The notes under the pieces: generated by a model | The model's input: the letters and a program-made list of their open reading frames with translations, nothing else | Databases searched by the model: none | Told to the model about the DNA's origin: nothing | Assembly: GCA_963790085.1 (NCBI GenBank) | Contig: CAWBNH010000002.1 | Coordinates: 1 to 56,955, forward strand | Length of the DNA stretch: 56,955 nt | Direction: 5' to 3' | From: CAXMST01 sp963790085 | GTDB lineage: Bacteria; Actinomycetota; Thermoleophilia; Solirubrobacterales; 70-9 | Position numbers and translations under genes: made by a program | Part shown: in pieces, positions 1-7,521 of the stretch | Layout: the number at the start of each line of letters is the position of its first letter | Position numbering within the stretch: position 1 is the first letter of the stretch

Positions 1-36
1 AGTCATCGTCCGGTCCGGATATGCCAGGGTGTCCGG

Positions 37-525
37 GTGGCTAAACCTGATTCAGACCGGGCCGGCGAGGCGATCACCCCCGAGGGGCTCGAGGAGTTGC
101 AGGCGGAGATCGCCGAGCTCGAGGGGCCCGCGAGACACGCGATGGCGGCACGGATCAAGGCCGCGCGGGAGCTCGGCGATCTGAAGGAGAACGCCGAGTA
201 CCACATCGCCAAGGACGATCAGGCGCACCTCGAGACGCGGATCAAGCGCCTCCGCCACAAGCTTCGCCACGCGGTGGTCGTCGAGGTCGATGCCGACGCC
301 GAGACCTTCGCCTTCGGCAGGACCGCCGAGGTCCTCGACACCGACAGCGGCAAGCTGCACACGTGGACGCTGGTCGGATCGACCGAGGCCGACCCCGCGG
401 CCGGGAGAATCTCGGCTGAGTCCCCGGTCGGCACGGCCCTGCGCGACAGCCACCTAGGCGAGGACGTCTCGGTCGAGACCCCCGGCGGGAATCGCGTCTA
501 CCGGGTGCAGAAGCTGGTCGACTGA
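37..525 (+). CDS. greA: GreA/GreB-type transcript cleavage factor
   Basis: This 162-residue protein is a full-length Gre factor, which binds the RNA polymerase secondary channel and rescues backtracked complexes by stimulating transcript cleavage. The N-terminal coiled coil (about residues 13-80) carries the tip motif GDLKENAEY with acidic residues D48 and E51, the equivalents of the catalytic D41/E44 of E. coli GreA. The C-terminal FKBP-like domain runs from about residue 85 to the end. The GTG start is the only in-frame start with room upstream and has no strong SD site. It lies close to the window edge, so its promoter region is incomplete. Gene identity is secure; assignment to GreA rather than GreB rests on the short C-terminus. 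Confidence 0.9.
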   Translation: MAKPDSDRAGEAITPEGLEELQAEIAELEGPARHAMAARIKAARELGDLKENAEYHIAKDDQAHLETRIKRLRHKLRHAVVVEVDADAETFAFGRTAEVLDTDSGKLHTWTLVGSTEADPAAGRISAESPVGTALRDSHLGEDVSVETPGGNRVYRVQKLVD

Positions 526-557
526 ACGGCGCCGCCGGTTGCGGCCGGACCCGGCGC

Positions 558-563
558 TACGCT
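558..563 (+). promoter_or_regulatory. Predicted -10 (TACGCT) for the PII-amtB operon
   Basis: TACGCT is followed after 7 nt by a purine (A571), the usual start distance seen elsewhere in this window. This gives a leader of about 68 nt before the PII start codon, which has its own SD site. No clear -35 is visible. Confidence 0.45.
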
Positions 564-638
564 GAATCCGATTGGGAGCAGAGGCCGTCGTCCGGCCCGT
601 CCCGGTCGCCGAGAGCACCAGACCAGAGGGGGAAGCAA

Positions 639-1001
639 GTGAAGCTCGTGATCGGCATCATCCGCCCGGAGCGGGCGAACGACGTACTCGAAGCGCTCTA
701 CCGCGCCAAGGTCCGCGGCGTGTCGATGAGCAGGGTCCAGGGCCACGGCGGTGAGCTCGACCGGGTCGAGACCTACCGTGGCACCACCGTCAGGATGGGC
801 CTGTCCGAGAAGGTCCGCTTCGAGATAGCCGTCTCCGAGGAGTTCGTTCAGCCGGCGATCGACGCCGTCAACGAGGGCGCCCGCACCGGCGAGGTCGGCG
901 ACGGCAAGATCTTCGTTCTCTCGCTCGATCAAGTGGTCAGGATCCGCACCGGCGAGACCGACCACGCGGCCGTGACCCCGGTCGGCGCGAGCGGGGTCTG
1001 A
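639..1001 (+). CDS. PII nitrogen-regulatory protein (GlnB/GlnK family), atypical T-loop
   Basis: This 120-residue protein is a PII signal transducer, which senses ATP/ADP and 2-oxoglutarate and, when next to amtB, normally blocks the ammonium channel. The C-terminal signature TGEVGDGKIFVL (83-94) is intact, with K90, R101 and R103 of the nucleotide site. The T-loop is unusual: position 51, the tyrosine that is uridylylated or adenylylated in classical PII proteins, is valine (YRGTTV, 46-51), and position 39, a glutamine that contacts 2-oxoglutarate, is glutamate. Covalent control at Tyr51 is therefore excluded. The GTG start follows an AGAGGGGG SD site at 625-632. It ends 2 nt before amtB, so the two are one operon. 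GlnK-like by context, but the symbol is left open because of the altered loop. Confidence 0.9.
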   Translation: MKLVIGIIRPERANDVLEALYRAKVRGVSMSRVQGHGGELDRVETYRGTTVRMGLSEKVRFEIAVSEEFVQPAIDAVNEGARTGEVGDGKIFVLSLDQVVRIRTGETDHAAVTPVGASGV

Positions 1002-1003
1002 GC

Positions 1004-2284
1004 ATGATCGACACTGGAGACACCGCCTGGATGCTCGCGGCCACGGCGCTGGTGATCCTGATGACGCCGGCCCTGGGCATCTTCTACGCGGGCCTGGTCC
1101 GCTCGAAGAACGGCCTCAACACGTTCATGATGTGCATCGCCGCGCTCGGCGTCGCGACGATCGCCTGGGCGCTGATCGGGTACTCGCTCGCCTTCGGGGA
1201 CGGCGGCGGCTTCATCGGCAACTTCGACCATGCCTTCCTCAAGGACGTCGGCTTCGAGCCCAGGGAGGGGACGACGATCCCGCAGTTGCTGTTCATGGCG
1301 TTCCAGGGCAGCTTCTGCATCCTCACCGTGGCGCTCGTCTCCGGCGCGGTCGTCGAGCGGATCAGGTTCGGCCCGTACCTGATCTTCGTCGCCCTCTGGG
1401 CGACGCTGGTCTACCCGGTGATGGCGCACTGGGTGTTCGGGGGCGGCTTTCTCGCCGAGGGCGGCACGCTCGACTTCGCCGGCGGCGTCCCGGTCGAGAT
1501 GGCATCCGGCTTCTCGGCGCTGGCGGCCGCCCTGGTGATCGGGGCACGCAAGGACTACGGCCGGCAGGCGCTACTGCCCCACAACTCGGTTCTCGTCCTG
1601 CTCGGCGCCGGCCTCCTCTGGTTCGGCTGGTTCGGATTCAACGGCGGCAGCGGGATCGGCACCGGCGAGTCAGGCGTGCTCGCGTTCACGAACACCCTGC
1701 TGACCCCCGCCTGCTGCCTGGTGGCCTGGTTCGTGCTCGATCTGATCCGCGGCGGCAAGGTGACCGCCGTCGGGGCGGCGACCGCGATCATCGTCGGCTG
1801 CGTCGGCATCACCCCCGCGGCCGGGTTCATCAGCCCGGCCTGGGCGATGGTCCTCGGAGTCCTGGCGGCGATACCCAGCTACCTGATCATCGTCTGGCGC
1901 CCCCGGACCCGGGTCGATGAGACGCTCGACGTGCTTGCAGCCCACGGCATCGCCGGCATCACCGGGATCCTGTTCATCGGCTTGTTTGCCCAGTTCGACT
2001 GGAACGGCGTATCCAACGGACTCGCCTACGGCAACGCAGCGCAGCTCGGCGACCAGGCGCTGGCGGTGCTGGTCGCGCCCGTCTACGCGTTCGTCGCGAC
2101 CTTCGTGATCCTCAGGGTGATCGGCGCGCTGACGCCGCTGCGAGCGAGCGAGCGCGAGGAGGCGGTCGGGATGGACATCGTCCAGCACGGCGAGGAGGCC
2201 TACCTGACCGGGGAGGGCGCGCTGCTGATCGGCCTCGGGACCGACGGCGACCCCGAGGCCGAGGCGGCCAGGCAGGCGGCCTGA
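1004..2284 (+). CDS. amtB: Ammonium transporter (Amt family)
   Basis: This 426-residue polytopic membrane protein is an Amt/Mep/Rh channel with about 11 transmembrane segments and the diagnostic C-terminal GMDIVQHGEEAY (389-400) that contacts PII. The second pore histidine is present (H314 in AAHGIAGITG). The first pore histidine, normally in VVHINAA, is replaced by glutamate (E165 in GVPVEMASG), a substitution I know from yeast Mep1/Mep3-type proteins. The ATG lies 2 nt after the PII stop, so expression is translationally linked to PII. The job is ammonium uptake with PII as gate. The His-to-Glu change may alter transport mode or rate. Confidence 0.94.
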   Translation: MIDTGDTAWMLAATALVILMTPALGIFYAGLVRSKNGLNTFMMCIAALGVATIAWALIGYSLAFGDGGGFIGNFDHAFLKDVGFEPREGTTIPQLLFMAFQGSFCILTVALVSGAVVERIRFGPYLIFVALWATLVYPVMAHWVFGGGFLAEGGTLDFAGGVPVEMASGFSALAAALVIGARKDYGRQALLPHNSVLVLLGAGLLWFGWFGFNGGSGIGTGESGVLAFTNTLLTPACCLVAWFVLDLIRGGKVTAVGAATAIIVGCVGITPAAGFISPAWAMVLGVLAAIPSYLIIVWRPRTRVDETLDVLAAHGIAGITGILFIGLFAQFDWNGVSNGLAYGNAAQLGDQALAVLVAPVYAFVATFVILRVIGALTPLRASEREEAVGMDIVQHGEEAYLTGEGALLIGLGTDGDPEAEAARQAA

Positions 2285-2321
2285 CCTCGGCCGGGGGCGG
2301 CGGGCCGGCCACGCCAGCGGT

Positions 2322-2327
2322 CATACT
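2322..2327 (+). promoter_or_regulatory. -10 CATACT, leaderless start at 2335
   Basis: CATACT ends 7 nt before the GTG of the next gene, so the transcript would begin at the start codon. Confidence 0.55.
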
Positions 2328-2334
2328 CGCGGCC

Positions 2335-2943
2335 GTGCTGATCGACGAGTTACTGCCGGCCTATGACGTCTCCGACTCGGTCGCGACCGCGGTCGGGGCC
2401 GACGCCGCGACGACCTGGGAGGCGTTGCTCGAGACAGACCTGATCGAGGTCGGGCGCCGCAAGCCGCTGGTGGGGGCGCTGGGAGCCCTCCGCATGCTGC
2501 CTGAGCTCGCCGCCGATCTGCTGCACGGCGAGCGGCCGGCCGGGGCGCCCGACCGGATGACGCTGCTGGAGACGGCCGCGGCGCCGACGGGCGAGGGCGG
2601 CTGGGTGCTGCTCGGCGAGCGCCCCGGCCAGGAGCTGGCCCTCGGGCTGGTCGGCCGCTTCTGGCGACCCGTGATCGAGTACGCCGCGGTTCCCGTGGAG
2701 GAGTTCGCGGCCTTCGACGAGCCCGGGTGGGCGAAGACCGTCTACGCGCTGTCGGTCCGCCCGCTTGGCGCCGCGGAGACGCTGCTCGAGGGCACGATGC
2801 GCACGGCGACGACCGACGAGCACGCCCGCCGCTGGTTCAACCGCTACTGGACGCTCGGCGTCGGCTCAGGCGCCCACCTGCTCGTGCAGGGCCTGCTGGA
2901 TGTCGCCCGAGCTGAAGCCGAGCGCCGGGCCCGGCCTGACTGA
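2335..2943 (+). CDS. Conserved hypothetical protein, 202 aa
   Basis: I do not recognise a named family with certainty. The protein is 202 residues, soluble, without signal peptide or membrane segment. Features are an N-terminal part with repeated aromatic and acidic residues, a central GGWVLLGERPGQELALGLVGRFW stretch around 88-108 that looks like a beta-strand core, and a conserved-looking ...ARRWFNRYWTLGVGSGAHLLVQG... segment near 163-188. This mix is reminiscent of SRPBCC-type ligand-binding folds, but that is only an impression. The GTG start sits 7 nt behind a -10 element and lacks an SD site, so a leaderless mRNA is likely. It follows amtB by about 50 nt but has its own promoter. Confidence 0.7.
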   Translation: MLIDELLPAYDVSDSVATAVGADAATTWEALLETDLIEVGRRKPLVGALGALRMLPELAADLLHGERPAGAPDRMTLLETAAAPTGEGGWVLLGERPGQELALGLVGRFWRPVIEYAAVPVEEFAAFDEPGWAKTVYALSVRPLGAAETLLEGTMRTATTDEHARRWFNRYWTLGVGSGAHLLVQGLLDVARAEAERRARPD

Positions 2944-2976
2944 GTTCGGCCGGCGGCAGCCGGCGGGCCTCCGGCC

Positions 2977-3381
2977 CTAGTTGCCGGCCCCCGCAATCGC
3001 ATCGCAGAGCTTCGAGAGAGCATCCTGGGCCTGACCCGCAGGCAGGCTGTTCGCAGTCTGCTTGCAGGACTTCGCCGCCTTCGAAACCGCCGAATCGACA
3101 TTGTCGCCGGCGGAGCTCAGGTCCTGCTTGACTGCGCTGCCGACGCTCTTGCAGGCGCTCTCGACCGCGGTGCCGACCGAGCCGCCGAGGCTCTGCGCCG
3201 CGTCCGTGCAGGACTGGACGGCCGAGTCGACGGCCTCCTCGGCGTTCTGCTCGGCCGAGGTCGACGTGGTGGACGTCGTCGAGCTGGTGGTCGACTCGTC
3301 GCCCCCACAGCCGGCGGCGAGCAGGCCCACGGCGAGCAGGGCGGCTACTCCAGCGAAGATTCGGGTGAGGCGGGCTTGCAT
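2977..3381 (-). CDS. Small alanine/serine-rich lipoprotein
   Basis: The ATG at 3381 is preferred over upstream in-frame starts because a GGAGAA SD site lies 8 nt before it and because it puts a lipoprotein signal peptide at the N-terminus (hydrophobic run then AAGC, C25). The 134-residue product continues with a Ser/Thr linker after the lipid anchor and then a helical, Ala/Ser/Lys-rich region with four cysteines (two per half), suggesting disulfide-linked helices outside the membrane. No enzymatic motif is visible. It lies downstream of the DUF1269 gene on the same strand, 53 nt away. Function unknown; lipoprotein call is firm. Confidence 0.75.
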   Translation of the reverse strand: MQARLTRIFAGVAALLAVGLLAAGCGGDESTTSSTTSTTSTSAEQNAEEAVDSAVQSCTDAAQSLGGSVGTAVESACKSVGSAVKQDLSSAGDNVDSAVSKAAKSCKQTANSLPAGQAQDALSKLCDAIAGAGN

Positions 3382-3434
3382 CGGCGTTCTCCGTTCTTCG
3401 GGGTCCGTGGGGTTGAGCGCGGGGGCCGAGTGGA

Positions 3435-3944
3435 TCAACCGGCCTCGGCCTTCTCCGCCTCCTCGATCTCCTTCTTGAGGTCCTTCGCGTCAGCGTCGAG
3501 CTGCTTCTCGATCGCCTTGTTGGCCCGGGTCACAGCCTTCTCGATCTGCTCCTCGACCTTCGACTCGCCGATCACGACGATCCCGGCCTGGCCCTCATCG
3601 AGGGTCTCGCCGAGGTCCTTGAGATCGCCCCGCGACATCCCCTTCCAGAGGTGGCCGGTAACGCCGCCGGCGACGCCGCCGACCGCTGCTGCGCCGAGGA
3701 TCGAGGGCGGGAACAGGATGCCGACCAGGGCGCCAACGCCGATCCCTGTCCAGGCACCGTGCTGGGTCGGCTTCTCGGTCTTGTGGACGTGGACCTTGCC
3801 TTCGTCGTCCTTCTCGATCACGGCGGCGTCGAACGTACCGACCGCGCCGACGGCGTGTAGGTCGAGGACCGCTTCGAAGTCGGCCTCGGCGTCGTCGAGG
3901 GAGTCGTAGGCGGCGGCGTAGAGGAATACGGGGTTGTCGGACAT
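3435..3944 (-). CDS. DUF1269 family protein
   Basis: The 169-residue protein has the DUF1269 layout: an N-terminal alpha/beta part that looks like a stress or ferredoxin-like fold (YAAAYDSLDDAEADFEAV, 9-26), a glycine/alanine-rich hydrophobic centre (about 65-100, GIGVGALVGILFPPSILGAAAVGG) that could insert in or lie on a membrane, and a charged helical C-terminus. The family is common in actinobacteria and has no established biochemical role. The ATG has an AGGAG about 10 nt upstream. It is divergent from the DksA-type gene and followed by a lipoprotein gene. Confidence 0.8.
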   Translation of the reverse strand: MSDNPVFLYAAAYDSLDDAEADFEAVLDLHAVGAVGTFDAAVIEKDDEGKVHVHKTEKPTQHGAWTGIGVGALVGILFPPSILGAAAVGGVAGGVTGHLWKGMSRGDLKDLGETLDEGQAGIVVIGESKVEEQIEKAVTRANKAIEKQLDADAKDLKKEIEEAEKAEAG

Positions 3945-4031
3945 TGCTGGTGAGCTCCTATTCGAGAGGGACTGGGGGGCGAGCCCGGAGTTCTACCGGT
4001 TGGCGCCTCGGGGTGCCATTCCGACCGCCAC

Positions 4032-4037
4032 TAAGAT
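4032..4037 (+). promoter_or_regulatory. -10 TAAGAT, leaderless start at 4045
   Basis: TAAGAT ends exactly 7 nt before GTG 4045. The ATG at 4036 overlaps the hexamer itself and so cannot be the start of a transcript from this promoter, which decides the start in favour of GTG 4045. Confidence 0.55.
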
Positions 4038-4044
4038 GCCCGCC

Positions 4045-4389
4045 GTGGCCGCGGCCGATCATCAGGACGTCCGAGCGAAGCTCCTCGCCGAGCGCGCACG
4101 CGTGCTCGGCGAGATCGCCTATAACGAGGACGAGGTGGAGGCTCTACAGGAGCAGTCGGGCGCCGAGCGCCAGGACGAGCAGATGGGCGGCGGCGCCTCG
4201 TTCACGCTCGACCGGGAGATCGACCGGGCACTGGACGACAACGCCGAGCACATCCTGCACTCGATCGACGAGGCGCTGAAGCGGATCGACGACGGCACCT
4301 ACGGCATCTGCGCGAACTGCGGAAGGCCGATCTCGGAGGGCCGCCTCCAGGCCCGGCCCTACGCGGCCCGCTGCATCGACTGCGTCTGA
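4045..4389 (+). CDS. TraR/DksA-type C4 zinc-finger protein
   Basis: This 114-residue protein has the DksA/TraR organisation: a long N-terminal coiled-coil region rich in Glu/Arg and a C-terminal four-cysteine zinc finger (CANCGRPI ... CIDC, about residues 89-112). Such proteins bind the RNA polymerase secondary channel; in actinobacteria the closest studied members are RbpA-independent DksA-like or CarD-unrelated small regulators, so the exact effect on transcription is unknown. GTG 4045 is chosen because it sits at the expected transcription start; ATG 4036 is the alternative. The TMEM175 gene follows after 5 nt and is probably cotranscribed. Confidence 0.85.
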   Translation: MAAADHQDVRAKLLAERARVLGEIAYNEDEVEALQEQSGAERQDEQMGGGASFTLDREIDRALDDNAEHILHSIDEALKRIDDGTYGICANCGRPISEGRLQARPYAARCIDCV

Positions 4390-4394
4390 TTCTC

Positions 4395-5033
4395 GTGGCC
4401 GACCCCGCAACGGAGGAGTCACCCGGCGACCGACCCTCAGGGGAGTCCGATGATTCAGGCCGGATCGTCGCCCTGACCGACGGCGTGATCGCGATCGCGA
4501 TCACGCTGCTGGTGCTCGACGTCGCCGTGCCCGAGATCCCGGACGCGCTCGTCGACGAGCAGCTGGCTGACGCCCTCTGGGATCTGCGGGCGCAGGTCTT
4601 CGGATTCATTCTCAGCTTCTGCGTGATCGGCTACTACTGGCTCGGCCACCGGCTCGTGTTCTCGCATCTGCGGAGGGTCGACCTGCCGCTGACCGTGATC
4701 AACCTCGTCTTCCTGCTCGTGATCGCGTTCATCCCGTTCGCCGCAGGGCTGCTCGCCACCTACGCGCCGGATGCCCTGGCCGTCGCCGTGTATTCCGGGG
4801 TGATGGCGGCCGCCGGGCTCACCCTGGTCGCGATGATCTCCTATCCGCGGGCCAGGGGCCACTTCAAGCTCGACGTCTCGCTCGACCGCGTCGGGGTGAT
4901 CACGCGGAAGCTGATGGTGGCGCCGATCGTCTTCATCGCGGCGATACCGGTCGCCTTCCTCAGCGGCTGGCTCGCGGTCGCCCTCTGGGCTCTGATTCCG
5001 GTCTTCCGGGGCGTGCTCGAGCGCAGCGGCTGA
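4395..5033 (+). CDS. TMEM175/DUF1211-type potassium channel protein
   Basis: The 212-residue membrane protein begins with a short polar tail and then the family hallmark RIVALTDGVIAIAITLLVLD (about 23-42), the bacterial version of the TM1 RxxxFSDGxxAIAxT motif. Six hydrophobic segments follow, as expected for one TMEM175 repeat that assembles as a tetramer. Family members studied are potassium-selective channels without a canonical selectivity filter; the ion here is inferred. The GTG start lies 5 nt after the DksA-type stop codon, so the pair looks like one operon. Confidence 0.85.
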   Translation: MADPATEESPGDRPSGESDDSGRIVALTDGVIAIAITLLVLDVAVPEIPDALVDEQLADALWDLRAQVFGFILSFCVIGYYWLGHRLVFSHLRRVDLPLTVINLVFLLVIAFIPFAAGLLATYAPDALAVAVYSGVMAAAGLTLVAMISYPRARGHFKLDVSLDRVGVITRKLMVAPIVFIAAIPVAFLSGWLAVALWALIPVFRGVLERSG

Positions 5034-5088
5034 ATCGAATCAGGCTGACGACCGCTGGCTGCCGCGAGGCCGGCGCCGACGGCGGGGC

Positions 5089-5376
5089 TCAGGCGAACAG
5101 GGCGGTGTCGACCTCGAAGACGGTCTGCTCCGGCGGCCCCGGAAAGCTGCCCCCACCGAGCTCCTCGAGCGCCGGCATCAGCGTCTCGCCCATGAAGGCA
5201 TCGAGGCTCTCCTGCGAGTCCCAGACGGCGAACACCTGCCAACCGTCCTCGCTCGGGCCGGCGAAATGGTGGGTCTGCCCGGCCGGCAAGCCTCCCGGCG
5301 GGTGAACCGCCTCGACGGTGGCTTCGTACTGCTCCTTGGTCCCGCCCCGGTAGGCGTGAACAATCGCGATCGCCAT
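5089..5376 (-). CDS. Small antibiotic-biosynthesis-monooxygenase-like (dimeric ferredoxin fold) protein
   Basis: The ATG at 5376 has a GGAGG SD site 8 nt upstream, so the in-frame region before it is not coding. The 95-residue product has a beta-alpha-beta layout (AIAIVHAYRGG ... GWQVFAVWDSQESLDAFM ... ) typical of the ABM/Dabb ferredoxin-like dimers: WQVFAVWDSQESLDAF closely resembles the family core. These proteins bind small hydrophobic or haem-like ligands, and many are uncharacterised. No residues that decide a substrate are visible. It stands alone between a TMEM175 gene and a divergent secreted-protein gene. Confidence 0.65.
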   Translation of the reverse strand: MAIAIVHAYRGGTKEQYEATVEAVHPPGGLPAGQTHHFAGPSEDGWQVFAVWDSQESLDAFMGETLMPALEELGGGSFPGPPEQTVFEVDTALFA

Positions 5377-5477
5377 CTCAGACCTCCTCGGTTCGACTAA
5401 GCACTGCTGCAACGCCCCGGCCGACCAACCGGTTCGACCGGGACCCTATCGGGCCGTGCACCGCCCCCTCGGCGCCG

Positions 5478-5483
5478 TAGACT
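5478..5483 (+). promoter_or_regulatory. Predicted -10 TAGACT
   Basis: TAGACT with a predicted start at G5491 gives a 46-nt leader that contains the GGAAGGGA SD site of the gene starting at 5537. Confidence 0.4.
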
Positions 5484-5536
5484 GCCTGCCGAAGCGCCCG
5501 GGGGGTGCCGGGCGGAGTCAGCGGAAGGGAGCAGAG

Positions 5537-6154
5537 ATGAAAGCCTCGTGGCACTCGGGCGCGACCCGATACGCGATCGTGGGCCTGTCGTTGATCGTCA
5601 TCTTCTCGATCGTCTCACCGGCGGTCGGGGGACCGGATCCGATCAGGGTCGCGAAGAAGGCGCTCAAGGTCGGCAAGCAGGCCAAGAAGAAGGCGAGCAA
5701 GGCCAACCGAACCGCCAAGGACGCCGCGTCGGCGGCAGGCGACGCCTCGGCCGCTGCCGCGCTGGCCCAGGGGCAGAACGTCTCCGGGCACGACTCGGTC
5801 CTCTCATTCGGCGCGGTCACGCCGACGGGCGCGAAGGTCGCCGAGGTCGAGCTGACGACGACGAGCGAGACGAGGATCCTCGCAAGCGCCTCCACGGTGA
5901 TTGGCAACGATGCCAACGACGTAGCGATCTGCTGGCTGAACGGCGGTGGCAACCCCGCTGACAGCGCCAACGACATCAGTCAACGCGTGTTCAGCGACAC
6001 CGGCGACGGCGCGTTCGACTTCGAGGCGCTGGCCGTCAACGGATCTGTGGTGAAGTCGGCCGGAACCCACACCATCAGGCTCTACTGCGCCGCCTCGAAC
6101 GGCGATCCGGTCGTCGACCGTATCGACCTACTGGCTTGGACCTCAGCGCCCTGA
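5537..6154 (+). CDS. Exported protein with lysine/alanine-rich stalk
   Basis: ATG 5537 follows a GGAAGGGA SD site by 6 nt and is preferred to an in-frame ATG at 5456. The 205-residue product has a signal peptide or anchor (about residues 12-30, YAIVGLSLIVIFSIVSPAVGG), then a Lys/Ala-rich helical stretch (about 35-80) and a C-terminal beta-rich domain with two cysteines that could form a disulfide. The C-terminal part resembles small jelly-roll domains found repeatedly in secreted actinobacterial proteins, but I cannot name the family. Surface localisation is inferred. Confidence 0.65.
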   Translation: MKASWHSGATRYAIVGLSLIVIFSIVSPAVGGPDPIRVAKKALKVGKQAKKKASKANRTAKDAASAAGDASAAAALAQGQNVSGHDSVLSFGAVTPTGAKVAEVELTTTSETRILASASTVIGNDANDVAICWLNGGGNPADSANDISQRVFSDTGDGAFDFEALAVNGSVVKSAGTHTIRLYCAASNGDPVVDRIDLLAWTSAP

Positions 6155-6231
6155 GCCGCGCTAGAAACCGGCTGCCGCAAGTCCATGCCGGGAGGGGTCC
6201 CTTCCGAGCCCCTCCCGCCCGGTCGAAGTCG

Positions 6232-6987
6232 TCAGGGACCCCCCTGACCCGGCGGCTTCTCGAACGGCCAGGAGCGCTCGACGAAGCTGCGGGCGGCAGC
6301 GCCGTCGACCGACTCGGCACCCTGAACCAGACGGAGGAGCGCCCCTGACTCAACGTACTTCTGGCCGACCAGCTTGAGCCGCATCCGCTTCAGCCGCCTC
6401 GGCATTAGTCCGAGCCCGCCTACGGTCGTCATGAACTGCTTCATCGCGCTCTTTGTTACGGCGCGGAAGGCGCGGTCGAAGTCGCCGTCGCTGGCGCGAA
6501 CCCCGGCGAGCGGACCGACGTCGGCCTGAGATGGATCGTCCCCAGGCCCCAGACCACCGAACATCTGCGAGGCCCAGGCGATCCAGATCTCCGCGGGATC
6601 CACGTCGAGCCGCGGCTCGATCGGCTCGCCGTCCCACTCGACCCCGCCGAGGCTCGCCAGGCCGAGGTAGCCCCACGCGAGCGGGGCGACGATGCTCCCT
6701 CGCAGCTGCTCCGATCCAGCGTAGTCCAGGCGGCCAAGCTTCTTGCCATCGATCAGGTTCGTGAGCGGTGGGATGATCGCGATCGCCGCGCGCCCGACCC
6801 CCTTTCCGTGCGAGGGTGGCTCGATCTCGTAGTCCGCGAGACGCTCGGCGCAGGCGGCAACCGCCGCCGCCTCCCGGAGCCGGGCCGAGTCGGTCACTCG
6901 CCGGAGCGCCAGGTCGTCGCCGCGCGACGACGCCTCATCGGCGAGCAGGTCTCCCACTTGCTCAACGGCGCCCTCGAAGCCGCTCAT
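6232..6987 (-). CDS. Conserved hypothetical protein, 251 aa
   Basis: I do not recognise this protein. It is 251 residues with an AGGAGG SD site 6 nt before ATG 6987. The N-terminal half is helical and Ala/Arg-rich; the middle has GRAAIAIIPPLTNLIDGKKLGRLDY and IVAPLAWGYLGLASLGGVEWDGEPIEP, and the C-terminus contains a basic segment LMPRRLKRMRLKLVGQKYVESG. No signal peptide is evident; the hydrophobic parts are short. It lies downstream of a small lipoprotein gene (28 nt) on the same strand and could be cotranscribed with it. Confidence 0.6.
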   Translation of the reverse strand: MSGFEGAVEQVGDLLADEASSRGDDLALRRVTDSARLREAAAVAACAERLADYEIEPPSHGKGVGRAAIAIIPPLTNLIDGKKLGRLDYAGSEQLRGSIVAPLAWGYLGLASLGGVEWDGEPIEPRLDVDPAEIWIAWASQMFGGLGPGDDPSQADVGPLAGVRASDGDFDRAFRAVTKSAMKQFMTTVGGLGLMPRRLKRMRLKLVGQKYVESGALLRLVQGAESVDGAAARSFVERSWPFEKPPGQGGP

Positions 6988-7015
6988 GGCCGTCCTCCTG
7001 CTCGCTCGACGCCGC

Positions 7016-7483
7016 TCAGCAGACCCCGAACCCGTAGCTGTCGAAGACCTCGCCGGCCTCGGCGACCAGCGCGTCGAGCTCCGCCCCGACGGACTGGGCC
7101 TCAGCCTGGTCCTCGGCGCGAACGGCGGCCGCTAGCTCGTCGACGAGGACGACCAGCTGCTCCTGCTTGGCGGCGAGATCGTCGATCAGCTCCTCGTCGC
7201 CTTCCGGGCGCCCGAGGGCATTGATCTCATCGTTGATCCCCTGGTTGAGGTCGGCCAACTCTTCATATGCGGCTGCCGCCTGATCGGGGCTGGTGGCCGA
7301 TTCGAGGTCCGCCTGTATCTCCTGCTGCGCGTCGGCGCTGTCAGCACACACTGCGTCCGCCTGCTCGATGAACTCCTGCTTGGAGATCGGCTCGCCTCCC
7401 CCGCTTTCCCCGCCGTCCCCGCCGCACGCGGCGAGAGCGAGCGCCGAGAGCGCCATCGTCAAAGCTGCGCCAACCCCCTTCAT
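7016..7483 (-). CDS. Small acidic lipoprotein
   Basis: The 155-residue product starts with a short lipoprotein signal (MKGVGAALTMALSALALAAC, lipobox LAAC with C20), then a Gly/Ser linker and a Glu/Asp/Gln/Ala-rich helical domain, probably a coiled coil of two or three helices. Cysteines at VCADSA and at the C-terminal residue could pair. It resembles the many small extracellular helical lipoproteins of Thermoleophilia-like genomes, whose function is unknown. A TATCGT hexamer ends 8 nt before the ATG and no SD is present, so a leaderless mRNA is likely. Confidence 0.75.
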   Translation of the reverse strand: MKGVGAALTMALSALALAACGGDGGESGGGEPISKQEFIEQADAVCADSADAQQEIQADLESATSPDQAAAAYEELADLNQGINDEINALGRPEGDEELIDDLAAKQEQLVVLVDELAAAVRAEDQAEAQSVGAELDALVAEAGEVFDSYGFGVC

Positions 7484-7491
7484 CGCGCCGC

Positions 7492-7497
7492 ACGATA
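7492..7497 (-). promoter_or_regulatory. -10 TATCGT, leaderless start at 7483
   Basis: On the minus strand TATCGT ends 8 nt before ATG 7483. Confidence 0.45.
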
Positions 7498-7521
7498 GTT
7501 GATCGTGAGGCCCCGGGGCCG

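Noticed and set aside
571..642. Possible leaderless ORF before the PII gene (frame opening at ATT 571 and ending GTGA)
   Set aside because: ATT is not a credible leaderless start, and GTGA occurs whenever a GTG start is followed by A. Kept only as a leader.
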